64,000 nucleotides of DNA from Henricia sp. BOLD:AAB3569 (GCA_037783545.1 JBBELK010000635.1:62001-126000), one strand, 5' to 3'; counted from the stretch's first letter, positions 22,620 through 34,793 are shown. Notes: generated from the letters alone by a model not told the origin. Program-made: numbers and translations.

Positions 22620-24993
22620 GTAAATATTTCTCTTTATTGTTTTAAGCTAAATTGCTATTTTATTATAGAATATAAAAAGTTATCAGCTTTCATTTGGTAC
22701 TAAGAACGTAAATTTCCGTCAAGGATTAATGCCAGTCGATTAAAAACAAGAAATAATAAGACAGGGCCTGTCTTTTATTCGACAGGGTTATGACGTAAAT
22801 GTACATGTGCGCGTACATGTGTACATTGTACACATATTATGTACATATGAGCATACGCGCACATGTACAACATGTTTCAAGAAAAAGGCTTGTATCTCTA
22901 ATTCCCGACGTCGGAAATTTAATTTGTTAAAATATTTTTCGTCACAGAGACACGTAAGCTTTCTAAATTCGTTCGCTTGTGTGAATTAATTTTTAAAAAT
23001 CCTTTCACCCAAATACGGACAGTGCAACTTTAACAATTACATGTACCAGTTTGCAAATTCCTATTAGGGAAAGCGCTTGAAAAACGGATGATAATGACCC
23101 GGCTGGTTTTAAACATGCAAATTATAGTTTGGCTCTAATCAGTGTGTGTGGGGAATAACGCAGTCTTGTACCTACCTCCCACAGCGGACGTCCCATTGTT
23201 CCTCTTTTGTTTGGACTTAGTTTTTTTTTGGCGACTTCTCTAATTTGTTTTGTACACGATTCCAAATCGCGGACGTCTTTGGCAATCGCGGACCCTATTG
23301 TTCCTATTGTTAAACGTCCCCCATTTGAATACAGAAACCTGCACACACTATTGCGGAAAAAACCACGCTTGTGCACACTGCGCAGTGCTTACCGCATTGA
23401 ATGAGCTTTGAAACGGAAAATTCCACTCCGGTAACATGTAGCTTCTCTGGTGCCTCATTGGTTACGCGTTGGAAAGGTCAGCGCACCGTGGTCAAAGTTT
23501 AACCAATTTGAACTTTGACCCCAACTCAAAACTTTGTGCTCAGTGGACGCAGTGTCCGTGCTAAAGATACAGAACAGTAATAATTAGATGGGACGCGCGT
23601 ACAATACGCGCGTTTTGACTGGGGGCACCCATTGGTCACGTGAATAGGGTCAACAATTTGCAAAGGCGCATTGCAAGGCATGAGTCAAAGCATAAGGCTA
23701 CTGATTTATCATCCGAAATCCCTTGACCTCCATGTCAACCGCAAAGGCGCCCAAACAAGTCACGACAAATTAAACTATAAACCCCTTGTATATTCACCGT
23801 AAATGTATTAAATGCCTGTACCTTTACGGGAAATATTTACTGATTTAACCGTATATCCAAGGACTAAGCTCTGTATGATCTTACGATCTTAATAATAACG
23901 ACGGGAATACATATTTAAGCAGACAAAGCATATTAGACAGAATATATTCCTTAAAATTGAGACAGAAATCTTGATTTATTTTTGGCGCCAGAATTGACGT
24001 TTTTGCTCGCTTACTTCCATTTGGGTGACTGCAATTCTGCTGACAACCAAGACACAAAATTCCTCAAGTTAATTCTTAATTCCTGCCAAGTCGAGTTTTT
24101 GCACAGGGCATTGTGATTGGGGTTATTAAATTGCTCTACTATTTCATTACATTTGGGATTGTGCGGGCAGGTCCTGGTCTTTGCAAGGCCAACAATCTCG
24201 AAAACCACTAGCTATCCCAATGTAAAACTCTTTGAAAGAGGAAAGGTACATGTACACATTTGATTGGTTTAGATTACCTGCGACTGTGTATAGAGCAGTA
24301 TAAACATTAAATGGCCACTGAAATGGTATTTTTATCAATGAAATCTATGCTATGGAACTGTCCAAAGAAACCAAATTTTGAAGTTGTTTTGGGGGTTAAA
24401 ATCAAGTTTGTTTTGATTTTTAATGCCAATAAAATATTACATATTCATGATCAAGGTTGTGATGTCACATTAGGGAAACACAGGAAAATCTCACTCAACT
24501 GTACAGAAAATATTTCAGTATTTTCTCTAACTTGCTGAAACATTTGTAACCCATGACTGTTTGGGTTTGTTTTACAAGTTGCCTGTTGTAAGCCATGTGA
24601 AAACTAAGGCTGGAAACTGCAGCACTTTTCCACAATTCAATTTTAAAGTCTTATGTTTTTTCTTTGCTTTTCTGCTGCGTTCCTAAAGTGACATGCTCTA
24701 AATAGCGCCCTCTTTTTTTGTGAGTTTCTGCAAGAAAAGTTTCAGTTGAAAAGTTGAAAATGCCACCTTTTATTTATAGGTCATCAAAACAAAAAAGTGG
24801 TAATGTCTTTCTAATCGAGTAATCATTCATATTCAGCAAAAGCTGTGCATAAAGTTATTTAGCATTTCAGGCCCTTTAAGTCATTTCATTTGTTCTTTTT
24901 GTCAAAGGCTGTGTCGACCCCGAAACCGGCAGACGATGCCAGTGCGATCGCAAAAGTAAGGGCCGTGGTAACATGAATCAATGCAAGAAGTAG
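22445..24993 (+). CDS. Four-cysteine cationic peptide precursor, gene B
   Basis: Coding exons 22445-22619 and 24908-24993; precursor 86 residues. The first follows TTTATCGACAG with 18 nt of UTR. Signal peptide MSAKVLLALALVAALVAFAS, acidic prosegment (DEDVEEEGGITEDELE), hydrophobic LPFLLQ, KR at 50-51, then GRGFRLS. Phase-1 donor TCCG|GTAAAT. Exon 2 follows GTCAAAG: GCVDPETGRRCQCDRKSKG and on to QCKK, stop TAG. Spacing is C-x8-C-x1-C-x12-C. The released peptide is about 35 residues and very basic. The donor of a 3' UTR intron lies 5 nt after the stop (ATCG|GTAAGC). Intron 2 holds a dispersed repeat. Paralogue of C; likely host-defence peptide by architecture, but a hormone-like role cannot be excluded. 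Confidence 0.88.
24340..24893. repeat. Dispersed repeat in intron 2 of gene B
   Basis: Collinear with 4,010-4,552. Its right end (GGCCCTTTAAGTCATT) stops about 14 bp before the branch/acceptor region of the cysteine exon. Confidence 0.6.
24908..24993 (+). CDS. Gene B, cysteine-core exon
   Basis: 86 bp from the CAAAG acceptor to TAG; encodes CVDPETGRRCQCD and the final cysteine. Confidence 0.85.
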
Positions 24994-25067
24994 AATCGGT
25001 AAGCTTACCACTATAGGCTTGGGCGATCAGAGGTTGTAGTCGAGTCCATCATAAGTCCCTGGGTCTT

Positions 25068-25209
25068 TAAGGCACATGCTCGTCAGCAATGCGCGCGCGC
25101 CAAATTCGTGCCACGAAATACACAGCCCCACAGCAAAGGCATGGAACTGCGCATTTCTTTGCATTAATTTGGCGCGCGCGCATAATTGCTGACGAGCCTG
25201 TGCCTTTAA
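25068..25209. mobile_element. Palindromic MITE, GGCACATGCTCGTCAGCAAT ends
   Basis: Arms GCTCGTCAGCAATGCGCGCG and the inverse CGCGCGCATAATTGCTGACG. Same family as 46,979-47,118. Lies in the 3' UTR intron of gene B. Confidence 0.75.
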
Positions 25210-25561
25210 TTCATGTCGCAAGCTATTCAAATGAACTCCAACAAAGGCATTCCTTTGTGCGTGTTTATCCTTTGCTTCTTATTACCAACTTGTGATTTTA
25301 GCGGCTCTTGACTCGTGGTATACTTGTGACGGACTCGACTACAACCCTGGTCTGTAGGGCGAATCCTCGCTGGAGTGAATTAGCATTATCGATTCCCATT
25401 TTTGATTCTCATTATCGATTCTCTTCCAGGAAGTACCTGGCGATTCTGAATCTTAATGGTGCAGACATAATTCTAGTTCCAATTTTTGTTTTGAAAATGA
25501 AATCAAATGGAATCATGACATATGGAATAAACATATTCTGTATTTGGTGTTCAAATTTTAG

Positions 25562-25690
25562 GTACCGTTGGTGGACATCTTTTTACGTAGCCTTGAATAA
25601 AGTAATGGAGTTGACGGCAGTAGGACCGCAGAGCACCGCAAAAAATGGCTTTTAGGTGACGTCCTCTTGTGCCACACTTGAAATTAAATG
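25562..25690 (+). other. Gene B, conserved 3' UTR exon
   Basis: After CAAATTTTAG; matches the gene C exon at 36,047 over GGACATCTTTTTACGTAGCC, GGAGTTGACGGCAGTA and GGCTTTTAGGTGACG. AATAAA at 25,596 and ATTAAA near 25,683. Extent of the exon is estimated. Confidence 0.6.
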
Positions 25691-25929
25691 TTAAGCCCGA
25701 TGCCAAATTATCAGTAAGCATAATTTCTGTGCGTCATTTTGTAACAAAACGACGAGCATGATTTAAGTTGCATGCGGAAGAGAAGTATTTTCGCAAAATT
25801 TAACTTGCATTCTTGTCCAACTGCCATTGTCATATACAGCACGATATGCGGCAGAGGGTATCCCCCTACCATTGTTCCCCTATTGTGTCTTAAACATACA
25901 AGGAATTTTGAAGGAATTTCTTTGAGTTT

Positions 25930-25978
25930 GTAGGGGGTGGGGAGGTGGGGAGGTGGGGGGGGGGGGGAGGGGGGGGGT
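25930..25978. repeat. G-rich tract
   Basis: GGGGTGGGGAGGTGGGGAGG followed by poly-G. Frames with poly-proline opposite are artefacts. Confidence 0.85.
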
Positions 25979-26181
25979 TGATGCGTTAACGCGTTAACAA
26001 AAGGGAAGAGTGTGTTGAGGTATAGGGGCGTTAGGGGGAGTCCCTTTGCCACATATCGTGCCATTGTAATATAATTGTAACTATAGGTATTTCTTGGAAG
26101 AGTTTTTCCTGTGAAGTTTCCATTTATAATCGCTGGTGCTATATAGTATAGATAAATCAACGATGAAATTCGTCAATTTTT

Positions 26182-26333
26182 ATACACTGGTAAAAGGTTG
26201 TTTGAAGTTTTAAACAACCGGGGTTGTTCATGTTCCCTGGTTAAACAACTGTTTAAACACTCGGCCTGTTTAAGCAGGGCACATGAACAACCCCGGTTGT
26301 TTAAAACTTTTAAATAACCATTTTCTCTGTGTA
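26182..26333. mobile_element. Foldback element
   Basis: ACACTGGTAAAAGGTTGTTT and TTTAAACAACCGGGGTTGTT on the left, mirrored by AACAACCCCGGTTGTTTAAA and AAATAACCATTTTCTCTGTG on the right. Confidence 0.75.
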
Positions 26334-26339
26334 CCATCA

Positions 26340-26530
26340 ACTCAATACGGTATTAGCCTTAACTTTGCTTTTGTTTTATTATCATCTAATGAGATAACGA
26401 AGAAAAAGATGCAGTTTTAGAAGTGGGAGGAAAACCCCCAGAGAAATCTCCTGGGGGTACCCAACGCAGTCAAGTAGGTACTGCGAACCCAATAAACGCC
26501 CCGGTATCGAGCCTGGGACGCCAGAGATTA
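26340..26530 (-). repeat. tRNA-type SINE copy
   Basis: Contains GATGCAGTTTTAGAAGTGGG, CTCCTGGGGGTACCC, CGCCCCGGTATCGAGCCTGG. Same family as 29.25-29.49 kb. Confidence 0.6.
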
Positions 26531-26752
26531 ACATAGGGGAACATCTTTACAAGACATTAAAAACCCCAACATTGTCTTTTAAAAAAATATATATTGTCTG
26601 AATCCTCCCAAATACCCGAACAAAAGCATTTTTTTCCCTTCTATTTTGTCATAGACAACTAAATGTGCTTGTGCTAGCTTATTAAACTGATTTATATAAC
26701 TGCAACAGTTACGTTGTTTGATGGTTTGGTTAATGGTCTAAATACCTCTGCA

Positions 26753-27451
26753 TAGTCTTGGCCCAAGACTACTCTAGTCGATATTGGTTTGTGTACGCGT
26801 TGGCCATTCCCAGTAGTGGGCCCTCTTGCAGCACTAACTGGCCAGCCCTTTGCTCACTAGAGTAGTCTTGGAAATTTCTCCCGGAAGTTCAGCATTGGGG
26901 GCGGTACCGTTTTATGTAAATAGCTGCAGAGGGTTTTACGATGGCACACAAGGGACATGGCATACCACAGATATCTTTGCAAATATTTGCAATGTCGCAA
27001 TTATCTTCATAAACAAATGTATTTTGCGATGTCATACGCCTTTGCAAACATGTTTGTAAATATATTCGCAAACATTTGCCAAGAAACTTATGCCACCGAA
27101 AATATTAGCAACGATAAAACGGTCATGTTCGATGATTCTTGTAAGCCGCCTTATATTTTTCAAACCATTCGAAGCGCGTGCACGCGGTGTATTTGGGTCA
27201 CGCTCTGCGGTCGACGCGCTGTATTTGGGTCGCTCGCTGTATTCCCACGCTCTGCTGTATTTGGGTCACTCGCTGATTGGTTCCCTAGGAAAGCCTAGGC
27301 AAAAACAAAGAAAAAGTTAAAACTTCCGGGAGAAATTCCCAAGACTACTCTAGTGAGCAAAGACTGGTCCGTTAGTGCTGCAAGAGGGCGCACTATATGG
27401 CCAACGCGTACACAAACCAATATCGACTAGAGTAGTCTTGGGCCAAGACTA
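26753..27451. mobile_element. 699-bp non-autonomous DNA transposon with long TIRs
   Basis: Ends TAGTCTTGGCCCAAGACTAC and its inverse; the inverted arms continue, with gaps, for more than 100 bp. Flanked by a 9-bp direct repeat ACCTCTGCA at 26,744-26,752 and 27,452-27,460, read as the target-site duplication. No transposase frame. A 9-bp duplication suggests a Mutator-like origin, but this is inference. Confidence 0.85.
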
Positions 27452-27495
27452 ACCTCTGCAAAGAGTTGGTGTCCATAATACATTTCTTGATATCA

Positions 27496-27693
27496 GGGGC
27501 CAATTTCATGGCGCTGTTTAGCACAAACATTTGCTGAGCACAGACTTGATTTGCTTTGTCTTAAAAAATCGTATGTGGTACGTTTTGCTGAAAACACAAT
27601 TTGACATACAATTTTGGATGGAAAATCATTTTACAAAGCCAAGAAATTCTGTGCTAAGAAAATTGTGCTAAACGGCGCCATGAAATTGGCCCC
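27496..27693. mobile_element. MITE, GGGGCCAATTTCATGGCGC ends
   Basis: GGGGCCAATTTCATGGCGC and the exact inverse GCGCCATGAAATTGGCCCC bound a 198-bp element. Confidence 0.85.
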
Positions 27694-28183
27694 AGTTTAC
27701 CCACCAGTCCCTTTTTAATTGTTTACGTCACGTTTGAGTGATTGCGCGCATGCTCAATAAGCCTTTCGCGTGTAATATTTCAATATTGCTGACGCCCTGA
27801 AATCACTTTCAAATGGAGGTAGGCTACAGTTTACAAAATCCACATACATACTACGCTGTGTTTGATACGGGGTGCACCCTAATGCCCAGCTACCAACAGC
27901 CTGGTTACTTTATGCCAGTCTCTCCTACAGTGAACGCAGTATTAATTCTGTACTATACACCTGCCACGTGCACCACATAGCAACAACAATTTAGTCTGAT
28001 CAAGTGGATACCGAGTGTGCACGTAAAAGGACGTACGTCAATACACGAGATGCTATTCATGCGAAACGCGGAAAAGGCTACTGTGACGCAGCGACGCAAA
28101 AGGACAGCTATCTGCTGCCACCATATGTCTCAGTTAAGCCAACCCCTTGCCGCCCAGCCCCCATTGTGCCGTCTGTTTTGCAG

Positions 28184-28310
28184 ATTTAGCAATGACATTT
28201 TGAAAACCGATTTTGTTTGTTGTGGCAGTCATACAGCGTGACCACCCTCGTGCTATGGAAGTCTCATTATATTCTGCTTGACCAAGTTCTAAGTAGAAGA
28301 TGGAATAGGA
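28184..28310. repeat. Dispersed repeat fragment
   Basis: Similar to 20.90-21.02 kb. Confidence 0.45.
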
Positions 28311-28799
28311 TTTGCTGTACGAGTCATTAACAAAATGCACCTGCATAATTATGCTTGGGAAATATTTCGGCTTAAAATGCGAAATGGTACTTGTAACAAT
28401 TCAATGTATAGGATTATTTCGTATGCACCCAATATTGCGCTTTTCTGAGGTATACACGTATATTCCTCACCCCACATTTACATTTGTGGAGTTATTTTAT
28501 TTATTTATTGAATTTATTTATTCACCACATCCAACAGCGGAAGGACCGCCAATTACGGGAATGGGATCAATTAACATAAATAATTATCAGTAAAAGTTCT
28601 GTAAACATAAATGAAGCATTTAAAGCATTCAAAATAAAACATAAATAAACAAAATTAAACAAAAAGAACGACCAACAACTAAAAATTAATGAACATAATA
28701 AGAATTTAAAAAATTACACCGATTTGATTATGTATACAAAAATAAAGCATTCGAACAAGTACATACATGTACATAAAACAATACCCAGGAGAGGATACA

Positions 28800-29168
28800 T
28801 TAACATGCTATGCAATTAAAAACTGATAAATTGACAATGGTCAGGCTTAGTGAGACAAAGGATAATATAATACATGTTTTACACAGAAATTGTACGTACA
28901 TGTAGATTTTAGCTAAAAAGAGCATGGTTAACCGTTTGCGAAAGGAGTTAAGAGAAGGTGCACCAAACACATCACATTTCCCATGGAGCCCATTGTAGGT
29001 GGACGAAATCCTTGAGATAAAGCCACGCTTTGTCACCTCAATGCGACTCCATGGGACGTGGAGGATGTGTTTGTGTGCATGCCTTGTCTGTATTGCTGGA
29101 GAGTGTGAGCTAAATGGGTTGGCATCTGTAGTAGTAAAAAAGTTGTGGAAATGTTTATACAAAAACAA
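28800..29168 (-). mobile_element. Fossil LINE: C-terminal end of reverse-transcriptase ORF
   Basis: The 122-residue frame has the tail pattern of non-LTR retrotransposon ORF2: an HNFF..TDANPFSSH segment, RHAHKHILHVP, RGFISRISSTYNGL and APSLNSFRKRL. The WNxLP box has decayed to YNGL. The AT-rich tract to about 28.48 kb fits its 3' UTR. Upstream polymerase motifs are absent, so it is a 5'-truncated dead copy. Confidence 0.65.
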
Positions 29169-29249
29169 TCATTAACATATCTTCTGTGTTTTATATGTTA
29201 TCTGCTGTCTTGCAGTTATTCTCTTTTAAATAATTTCTTGTCAGTCAGA

Positions 29250-29495
29250 ATTGATGATGATGATGTTGTTGTTATGGCATCTTCGGCAACTAAGGTCCTT
29301 TATACCGTTTTAGCTTTAGCTATACTTTATTATCAACTTGATATGACGAGGAAGGAGTTGCATTTTTTAGAAGTGAGAGCTAGGGAAAACCCCAAGAGAA
29401 GTACCCGGGAAAACCCACGCGGTCAATTAAGTAGGGACTGCAAACCCAATCAACATACACGCCCCGGATTCGAACCCGAGGAATTTTTAGACACG
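29250..29495 (-). repeat. tRNA-type SINE, longest copy of its family
   Basis: From GATGATGATGTTGTTGTTAT to CGCCCCGGATTCGAACCCGA. The minus strand reads a B box (GGTTCGAATCCGG) near the 29.49-kb end. Abuts the LINE fossil. Confidence 0.65.
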
Positions 29496-29689
29496 TCACA
29501 TTTTAGTAGTCTATTATAAAATTTAAAAGTGTTGTATAAATTCACAGTGGACGCTCGACATCGACAGGAAGACTACGGAATCACAACACCTTATCTTAAT
29601 TATGATTTGCAGTGATTTTAAAATAAATTGCATTTACTGCTATTATATTTCTATTCTACATGAAAGCTCCGAACCTACCATTATAACAA

Positions 29690-30065
29690 ATAACACACCT
29701 AGATTGTTTTCGACAAAGGAGTTGTCTTGATTGGTTCTCGGATAAATCTCGCCGACCAATGAGGAATAAATTTAGCTCCGAACCTACCATTACAACAAAT
29801 AACATGCCTATATTGTCTTCGACAAAGGGGAATATCTTGGAGTTGTCTTGATTGGTTCTCGGATAAATCTTGCCGACCAATGAATGATCGACTTAGCAAC
29901 AAATTTGCAAAATGTGACAGCCATTTTGACCAGAGGTAAATTGCACTATAAATCTGTGCGCGTCACGGTAAGCGTAATTTGCCTGATATAAGTGGGTACA
30001 CAGATGGCGAATTGTCATGGATGGTTCGCTCAGGCAATAGGCCGAAGTCGGAAAAGTAGTCCAAT
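29690..30065 (-). repeat. Dispersed repeat, inverse copy of 21.22-21.48 kb, internally duplicated
   Basis: The block GAGTTGTCTTGATTGGTTCT then CGGATAAATCT.GCCGACCAATGA occurs twice (29.71 and 29.84 kb). Confidence 0.6.
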
Positions 30066-30397
30066 TAAGCGTCTCCTGATAAAGCAAAATGCGACTTTTC
30101 ATCAAAATAACACCTTGGGTGTCACAAATTTGGTTTCCACATTACGTCTTATTTATAACTACAGATGTTTGTTTGACGTGACATCGTATTATTCTTATTT
30201 AATTTACAGCATCCCGGAACGACATCACATCGTTCCTCCGCGACCACGCGGCTGTGCTGGACAGTTCGTCAAGTGGAACTATTCCCGAACCGTCGAAATG
30301 GTTTCTCGTGCAATTGCCTTTTGGTAGAATCTGTCCAATGTTAGGCCCGTACAACCGAGGAAAGTTTGCTGTAATGACATACAGCCTCCTTTGGTGG

Positions 30398-30530
30398 GGT
30401 ACCGTGGCCGAGTGGTTAGGGCCATTGACTCGCAATCATGGGTGAAAACTTGGTTCGAATCCGGCTGCGGTACCTGTGCCCTGGGCAAGGCACTCAACCA
30501 CACTTGCTCCATCATTCCGTTTAGTTAGTG
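30398..30530 (+). repeat. tRNA-headed SINE
   Basis: GTACCGTGGCCGAGTGGTTA (A-box head) and GGTTCGAATCC (B box), then CAAGGCACTCAACCACACTT as in 4.83 kb. Not a foldable tRNA gene. Confidence 0.7.
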
Positions 30531-30559
30531 CAAGGGCATGTTCTCCATCACCCTGTTTA

Positions 30560-31980
30560 CACTTGATCCCGAGCTCAGGGTCGAACACCGAGCTCGGGAT
30601 CAGCCCCGGATCACAAACTGAGTGTAAAATGCTCTCGGGACCAAATTGGCCCCGGATCAGTCCCCGAGAATTTGGTCTCGCGATTCGGTAGCCCCGCGTA
30701 GCAAAGACCTCCGCGGAAACGATCATAAGCTGCATCAACCCTCCTCATCTGCTGTTGAGTGAGTGACCAGTTTTGAGACGAATAACAAACGTTTCGAGAA
30801 ATATGACAACAATAAAACTAAACATTTTCCTACCGAAGGAGCAAAACGAAATAGGCTATTCATCATGATTTAGGGGCCATCCATAAAGTACGTACGCATG
30901 AAATGCGGACTTTTTAGACACTCCTCCCCCTGTACGTATGGCTTACGCAGTGGCTCCAACCCCCTCACCCTTTACGCATTCCATATATACCGTACCTCAG
31001 CATTGGTAAGCATTGGTAAATGGTTCAGTACTACATGTAGTACGATTAGCATCTCGCCTCCTAAGTCTGAAACAAATGACAATGTATAGATTTCTGTTGC
31101 ATCAGTAACTGCAAATTTAATGGAAAACCTAAATTGAGGAGTGAGACAAATGTGAGATGTGTGAGAAAAATGTGTGGATTGTCTATGTTTTGTACATTTC
31201 GGTTTGCGTACATACGCATTGGCTTGGACCCCCTCCCCCTGTACGCATGGTGTACGCAATGTCAACATTGGTGGGGTACAATGGCGGACGGTGGCTTCAA
31301 TTTTAGACGACGTTGCTATATCCAGTGTATATATATCGATGGTTGACACGCATGTTTATGCACACCATCCAGTATTTGTTGGCGTACGTAGTGGCATTTA
31401 AATTCCCTTCACGCCTGGAGTAGCCTTTTGTGATTGGATGGTCATGTCAGTTAATTAATCCAGTGACACCGTCAATCTGGGGTTCATTTATGAATATTTA
31501 TATATTAGTGGAATTTAGACTCAAATACAAGTCGTCGTTTAATGGATCAGTTGAAAAATAGGGTCATATTTGGTCTAAAATGATCGCCTTTTGAGTAAAC
31601 TCGAAAGAACAGCCACTTTTTTGAGTAAACAGGAGTTTTCTAGAGTTTTATTTTCCTGACAACATCGTATATTTACTAACCGCATAATACCTCGAGGGTG
31701 GAAAGATTACAGCAATGCATTTTGCTCCATTTTTGTTTCAATGATAACAAAAATGCTAAAGTCGTCGGAAAAATTGTGTACTGTTTGCATTACACAATTA
31801 GTCTTGAGTATTGACGACTACATGTGCATTGCGGAATATAGAGAGAACCTAATGCACATACAGCAAGTTTGCTGCATGCAAACACAGTGTTGAATAGACG
31901 AACCCCAAATTAGCCCGTTCTGCGCATTAAAACCGAGGCTTTTCGTGTCAAATCCGCAGTACGCCAGTGCGTTTCAAGTA
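30560..31980. other. No gene recognised; repeat-rich
   Basis: A small hairpin (TGATCCCGAGCTC / GAGCTCGGGATCA) lies at 30,561-30,602. Phrases CCATCCATAAAGTACGTACG and CCCCTGTACGYATGG (30.87-31.25 kb) recur, suggesting a decayed MITE. No exon recognised. Confidence 0.4.
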
Positions 31981-31983
31981 CTG

Positions 31984-32132
31984 TATAGACCATATCGAAT
32001 AGCCGCCATTTCGTGGGGCAGTTTCTTTGTTCCTTGATGACATGCATGGTTGCACATATGTGCTTCCATTGTTGAACGGTTTAAGTAACAAAAGGTGCCC
32101 CACGAAATGGCGGCTATTCGATACGATCTATT
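31984..32132. mobile_element. MITE, ATATCGAATAGCCGCCATTT ends
   Basis: TATAGACCATATCGAATAGC and CGCCATTTCGTGGGGCA at left are mirrored exactly by TGCCCCACGAAATGGCGGCT and ATTCGATACGATCTAT at right. The best-preserved member of the family also seen at 18.71 and 40.95 kb. Confidence 0.85.
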
Positions 32133-32389
32133 GTACATGCAGTGACTGAATGAGTATATACGTGCGTGTGCTGTTCTGCGTGGCATTTTGGAGTGATCGT
32201 GCATTAAAGTGCGTATACGTTCACTTCTAGGTTTGATAAAGAGGCTCTTCGTGTTAAGCAACGGCCGGAAATGCACGCAGACCGTATTGGGGATTTGTCT
32301 ATACGTTTCTTCTAATTCTGTATAACACACGTACAATATAGTAACTAAAATATCCGGCCTTGCGGACAGATTAAACGCCTACTACTAGT

Positions 32390-32648
32390 ATATATATCGG
32401 CCAATTAAACGCCTACGATTAAAAAGAGGGTCCGTCGAAATAAAACTTAATACATTTTGGTTGAACGCTTTGGCGATTCAATTCTCAAAGAGAGGCGTGT
32501 TGTTCGTTCTGCTTCGGCGGCGTTCACAATGAAGCGTGGAAGACTCGGAAGGTATAAATTCAGGTGTTTCTGTTGAAGAAGTGCCATAAGTACTTCCCTG
32601 CTCATACATCATAGATGCTCTAAGATCGACAATATCAACACAGTACAG
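32390..32648 (+). promoter_or_regulatory. Promoter and non-coding first exon of peptide gene C
   Basis: CGGCCAAT, AAAACTTAATACATTTTGGT, GTTCGTTCTGCTTCGG, GAAGCGTGGAAGACTC and TATA box GTATAAATT (32,552) parallel gene B. First exon ends AGTACAG|GTAAGG at 32,648. Confidence 0.65.
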
Positions 32649-32864
32649 GTAAGGATACGCTGTAGACTTTCTGTATTTGGTGCTCAGTTACACATTGTGA
32701 TAGTGTAGGATTAAATATAGTATACATGATTGGTAAACTGTTACAAATAGTTTTATCCCCCTGTGTGATTGAAGATATGCATGATTAAAACCAACCTGAG
32801 CAAAAACCAGCTCCGTACTTCGTCTATAACTTTTGAGAAAACAGTAAAAAAAGGGTTTGCAGTC

Positions 32865-33025
32865 ATTTCGTCCCAAAACCACTTCGCCCTGAACCATTTC
32901 GCCCTGAACCACGGCCTGTGCACGAAGTGGTTTTCGGGCGAAGTAGCATTTGGACGATGTAGTGTTTTGGACGAAGTGGTTTGGGGGCTAAATGACACTT
33001 GGGCGAAATGGTTTTGGGGCGAATT
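32865..33025. repeat. GGGCGAARTGGTT repeats in both orientations
   Basis: ACCACTTCGCCCTGAACC, ACCATTTCGCCC, then CGAAGTGGTTTTCGGGCGAA, CGAAGTGGTTTGGGGG, CGAAATGGTTTTGGGGCG. A mirrored short-unit array in intron 1 of gene C. Confidence 0.7.
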
Positions 33026-34050
33026 GAATTTGTCTCATGAGACGAACAATAATTGTTTTACTCATTTCTCAAAGACTATAGCACTTCAGACAAAACCATT
33101 TATGGGGAGGTTTTCTACGGTCATCATGTTTATATTGTGTGGGTTAGGCTGTGAACATTTCTGATTTTCGAGATACCAATCATGTATACATGTAATGCCT
33201 TTAAGGCGCATTTTCCTTTAAAAGTAATTTCTTATTCTTTGTAAGGACATGTAACTACTTTTTAATTTTATTTGAAGAGTGCCTCGTTATACAGTCGAAC
33301 TTCGTAAATAAGACATTTTCCCTGGGACTTTACATATTACCATGATCACCATTGAAATGAAACAACCAAACTTGAGATGAGAGAAAAATTGCAAGGGCCT
33401 TATCGGGATTCGAACCCGATACCTTGTTATACGAGGAATGTTGTATTATCAGAAATGAAGCACAATAAATTAGAACCCATCATTTCCTTGTTGTACTAAT
33501 TTCGTATTACTAGTGGTCTTATTGAAGTTCTACTGTATATTAATTATGCTTTATTGCAAAAAGTTAGCCTAATTAACTATTATATGGGTCTTTTATTGCA
33601 TCTACATGTATAAGAATACTTATACTTTAGCGGATACTTTAGTGGATTTAATTTCACACTATTTAGTGGAAAATGTCTTAGAGGTAGGAGTTGTTTATGC
33701 TTGTCTTACATTGGGACTTAAAGACAGATTATGATTGGTAAACCTTTAAAAACAGGAACAGCATTACGTAACTAAAAAATAATGTTGATAAACTGCCTTG
33801 CAGAAATTTCAGCCACACAGATGCAGCGATACTCAAGGAAACCATAAAAATCCATGCATGATTTTTGTGTTAAATGTATGGTAAAAACAATTGTCTATAC
33901 CGACAATTTCTTTTTTTAAAGTAGCATTTTTTACGGAAAAATCACGTGGTACGTGTTTGTTACTATTGCTGTCAAAACATTTAGTTAGGGTTTTTCTTGT
34001 CAACTCATGAACTTAAGTACAATTTCGGGTAACTGCAAATGGTACACTTC

Positions 34051-34640
34051 CATCAAAACTTTGGAAACACCTTGAAAGTTTTAGGTTTTTGAGAGGGAAG
34101 TATTATTTTGTTTATTCATAATAAACCAAGCTATTAAAGCAAACGGAGGTGTAAGGGGTATCTGCATGAGAGAAAGCAGTCATCTGGAGTGCTGTCCATC
34201 ATGGAATGGCCTGCCCAGTCACCTGATCTCAATCCCATTGAGATGCTCTGGGAGGAGTTGGATCGTAAGGTCAGAAAGAAATGCCCAATCAGCTCAAAAA
34301 AAAACTTTGGAGAGTCTTAAAAGAGGCGTATTTCCACTGAATGTTTGGAGAAACTGACAATCGGGATGCAGAGATTGCGTGTATCTGTCAGCTGCTAAGG
34401 CGCGATTCTTTGATGAACATCAAGTTTAGCCGTTTCTTTTTGCATGCTCTCCAGTTTGTTGATAAAGCCCACTGCTGAGGCCGAAGATGGCACTAAAATT
34501 AACATCTATATATTGCTTTTTGTTAGAATACACCTACATTTGCTTTCACAAAATTTGCTTTCACAAAATAAACATTCACAAAAGTATACGTTTTCTTCTA
34601 AAAAACCTGAAACTTTCAAGGTGTTTCCAAAGTTTTGATG
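34051..34640 (+). mobile_element. Tc1/mariner-type element, internally deleted
   Basis: TIRs CATCAAAACTTTGGAAACAC and its inverse; TA dinucleotides near both ends fit a TA target. The interior encodes the Tc1 transposase signature WPAQSPDLNPIEMLWEELDR (about 34,203-34,262) with no upstream DDE catalytic region; a frameshifting poly-A follows. Lies in intron 1 of gene C. Confidence 0.85.
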
Positions 34641-34793
34641 GGTAGAGTATATTTTAGGGTTTTAAGAACCATTAGGATGCTTGTCAGAATGTGAGATCCC
34701 TCCACAATTCGCACAATATACAAATGAAGGTGAAGGGTAAAATATTGCATGCTATACTTATTGTTTTATCAGCAGTCTCGGCACGAATCTACA

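Noticed and set aside
33390-33435. GGATTCGAACCC motif near 33.4 kb as a tRNA T-arm
   Set aside because: No acceptor, D or anticodon arms alongside; probably a SINE remnant.
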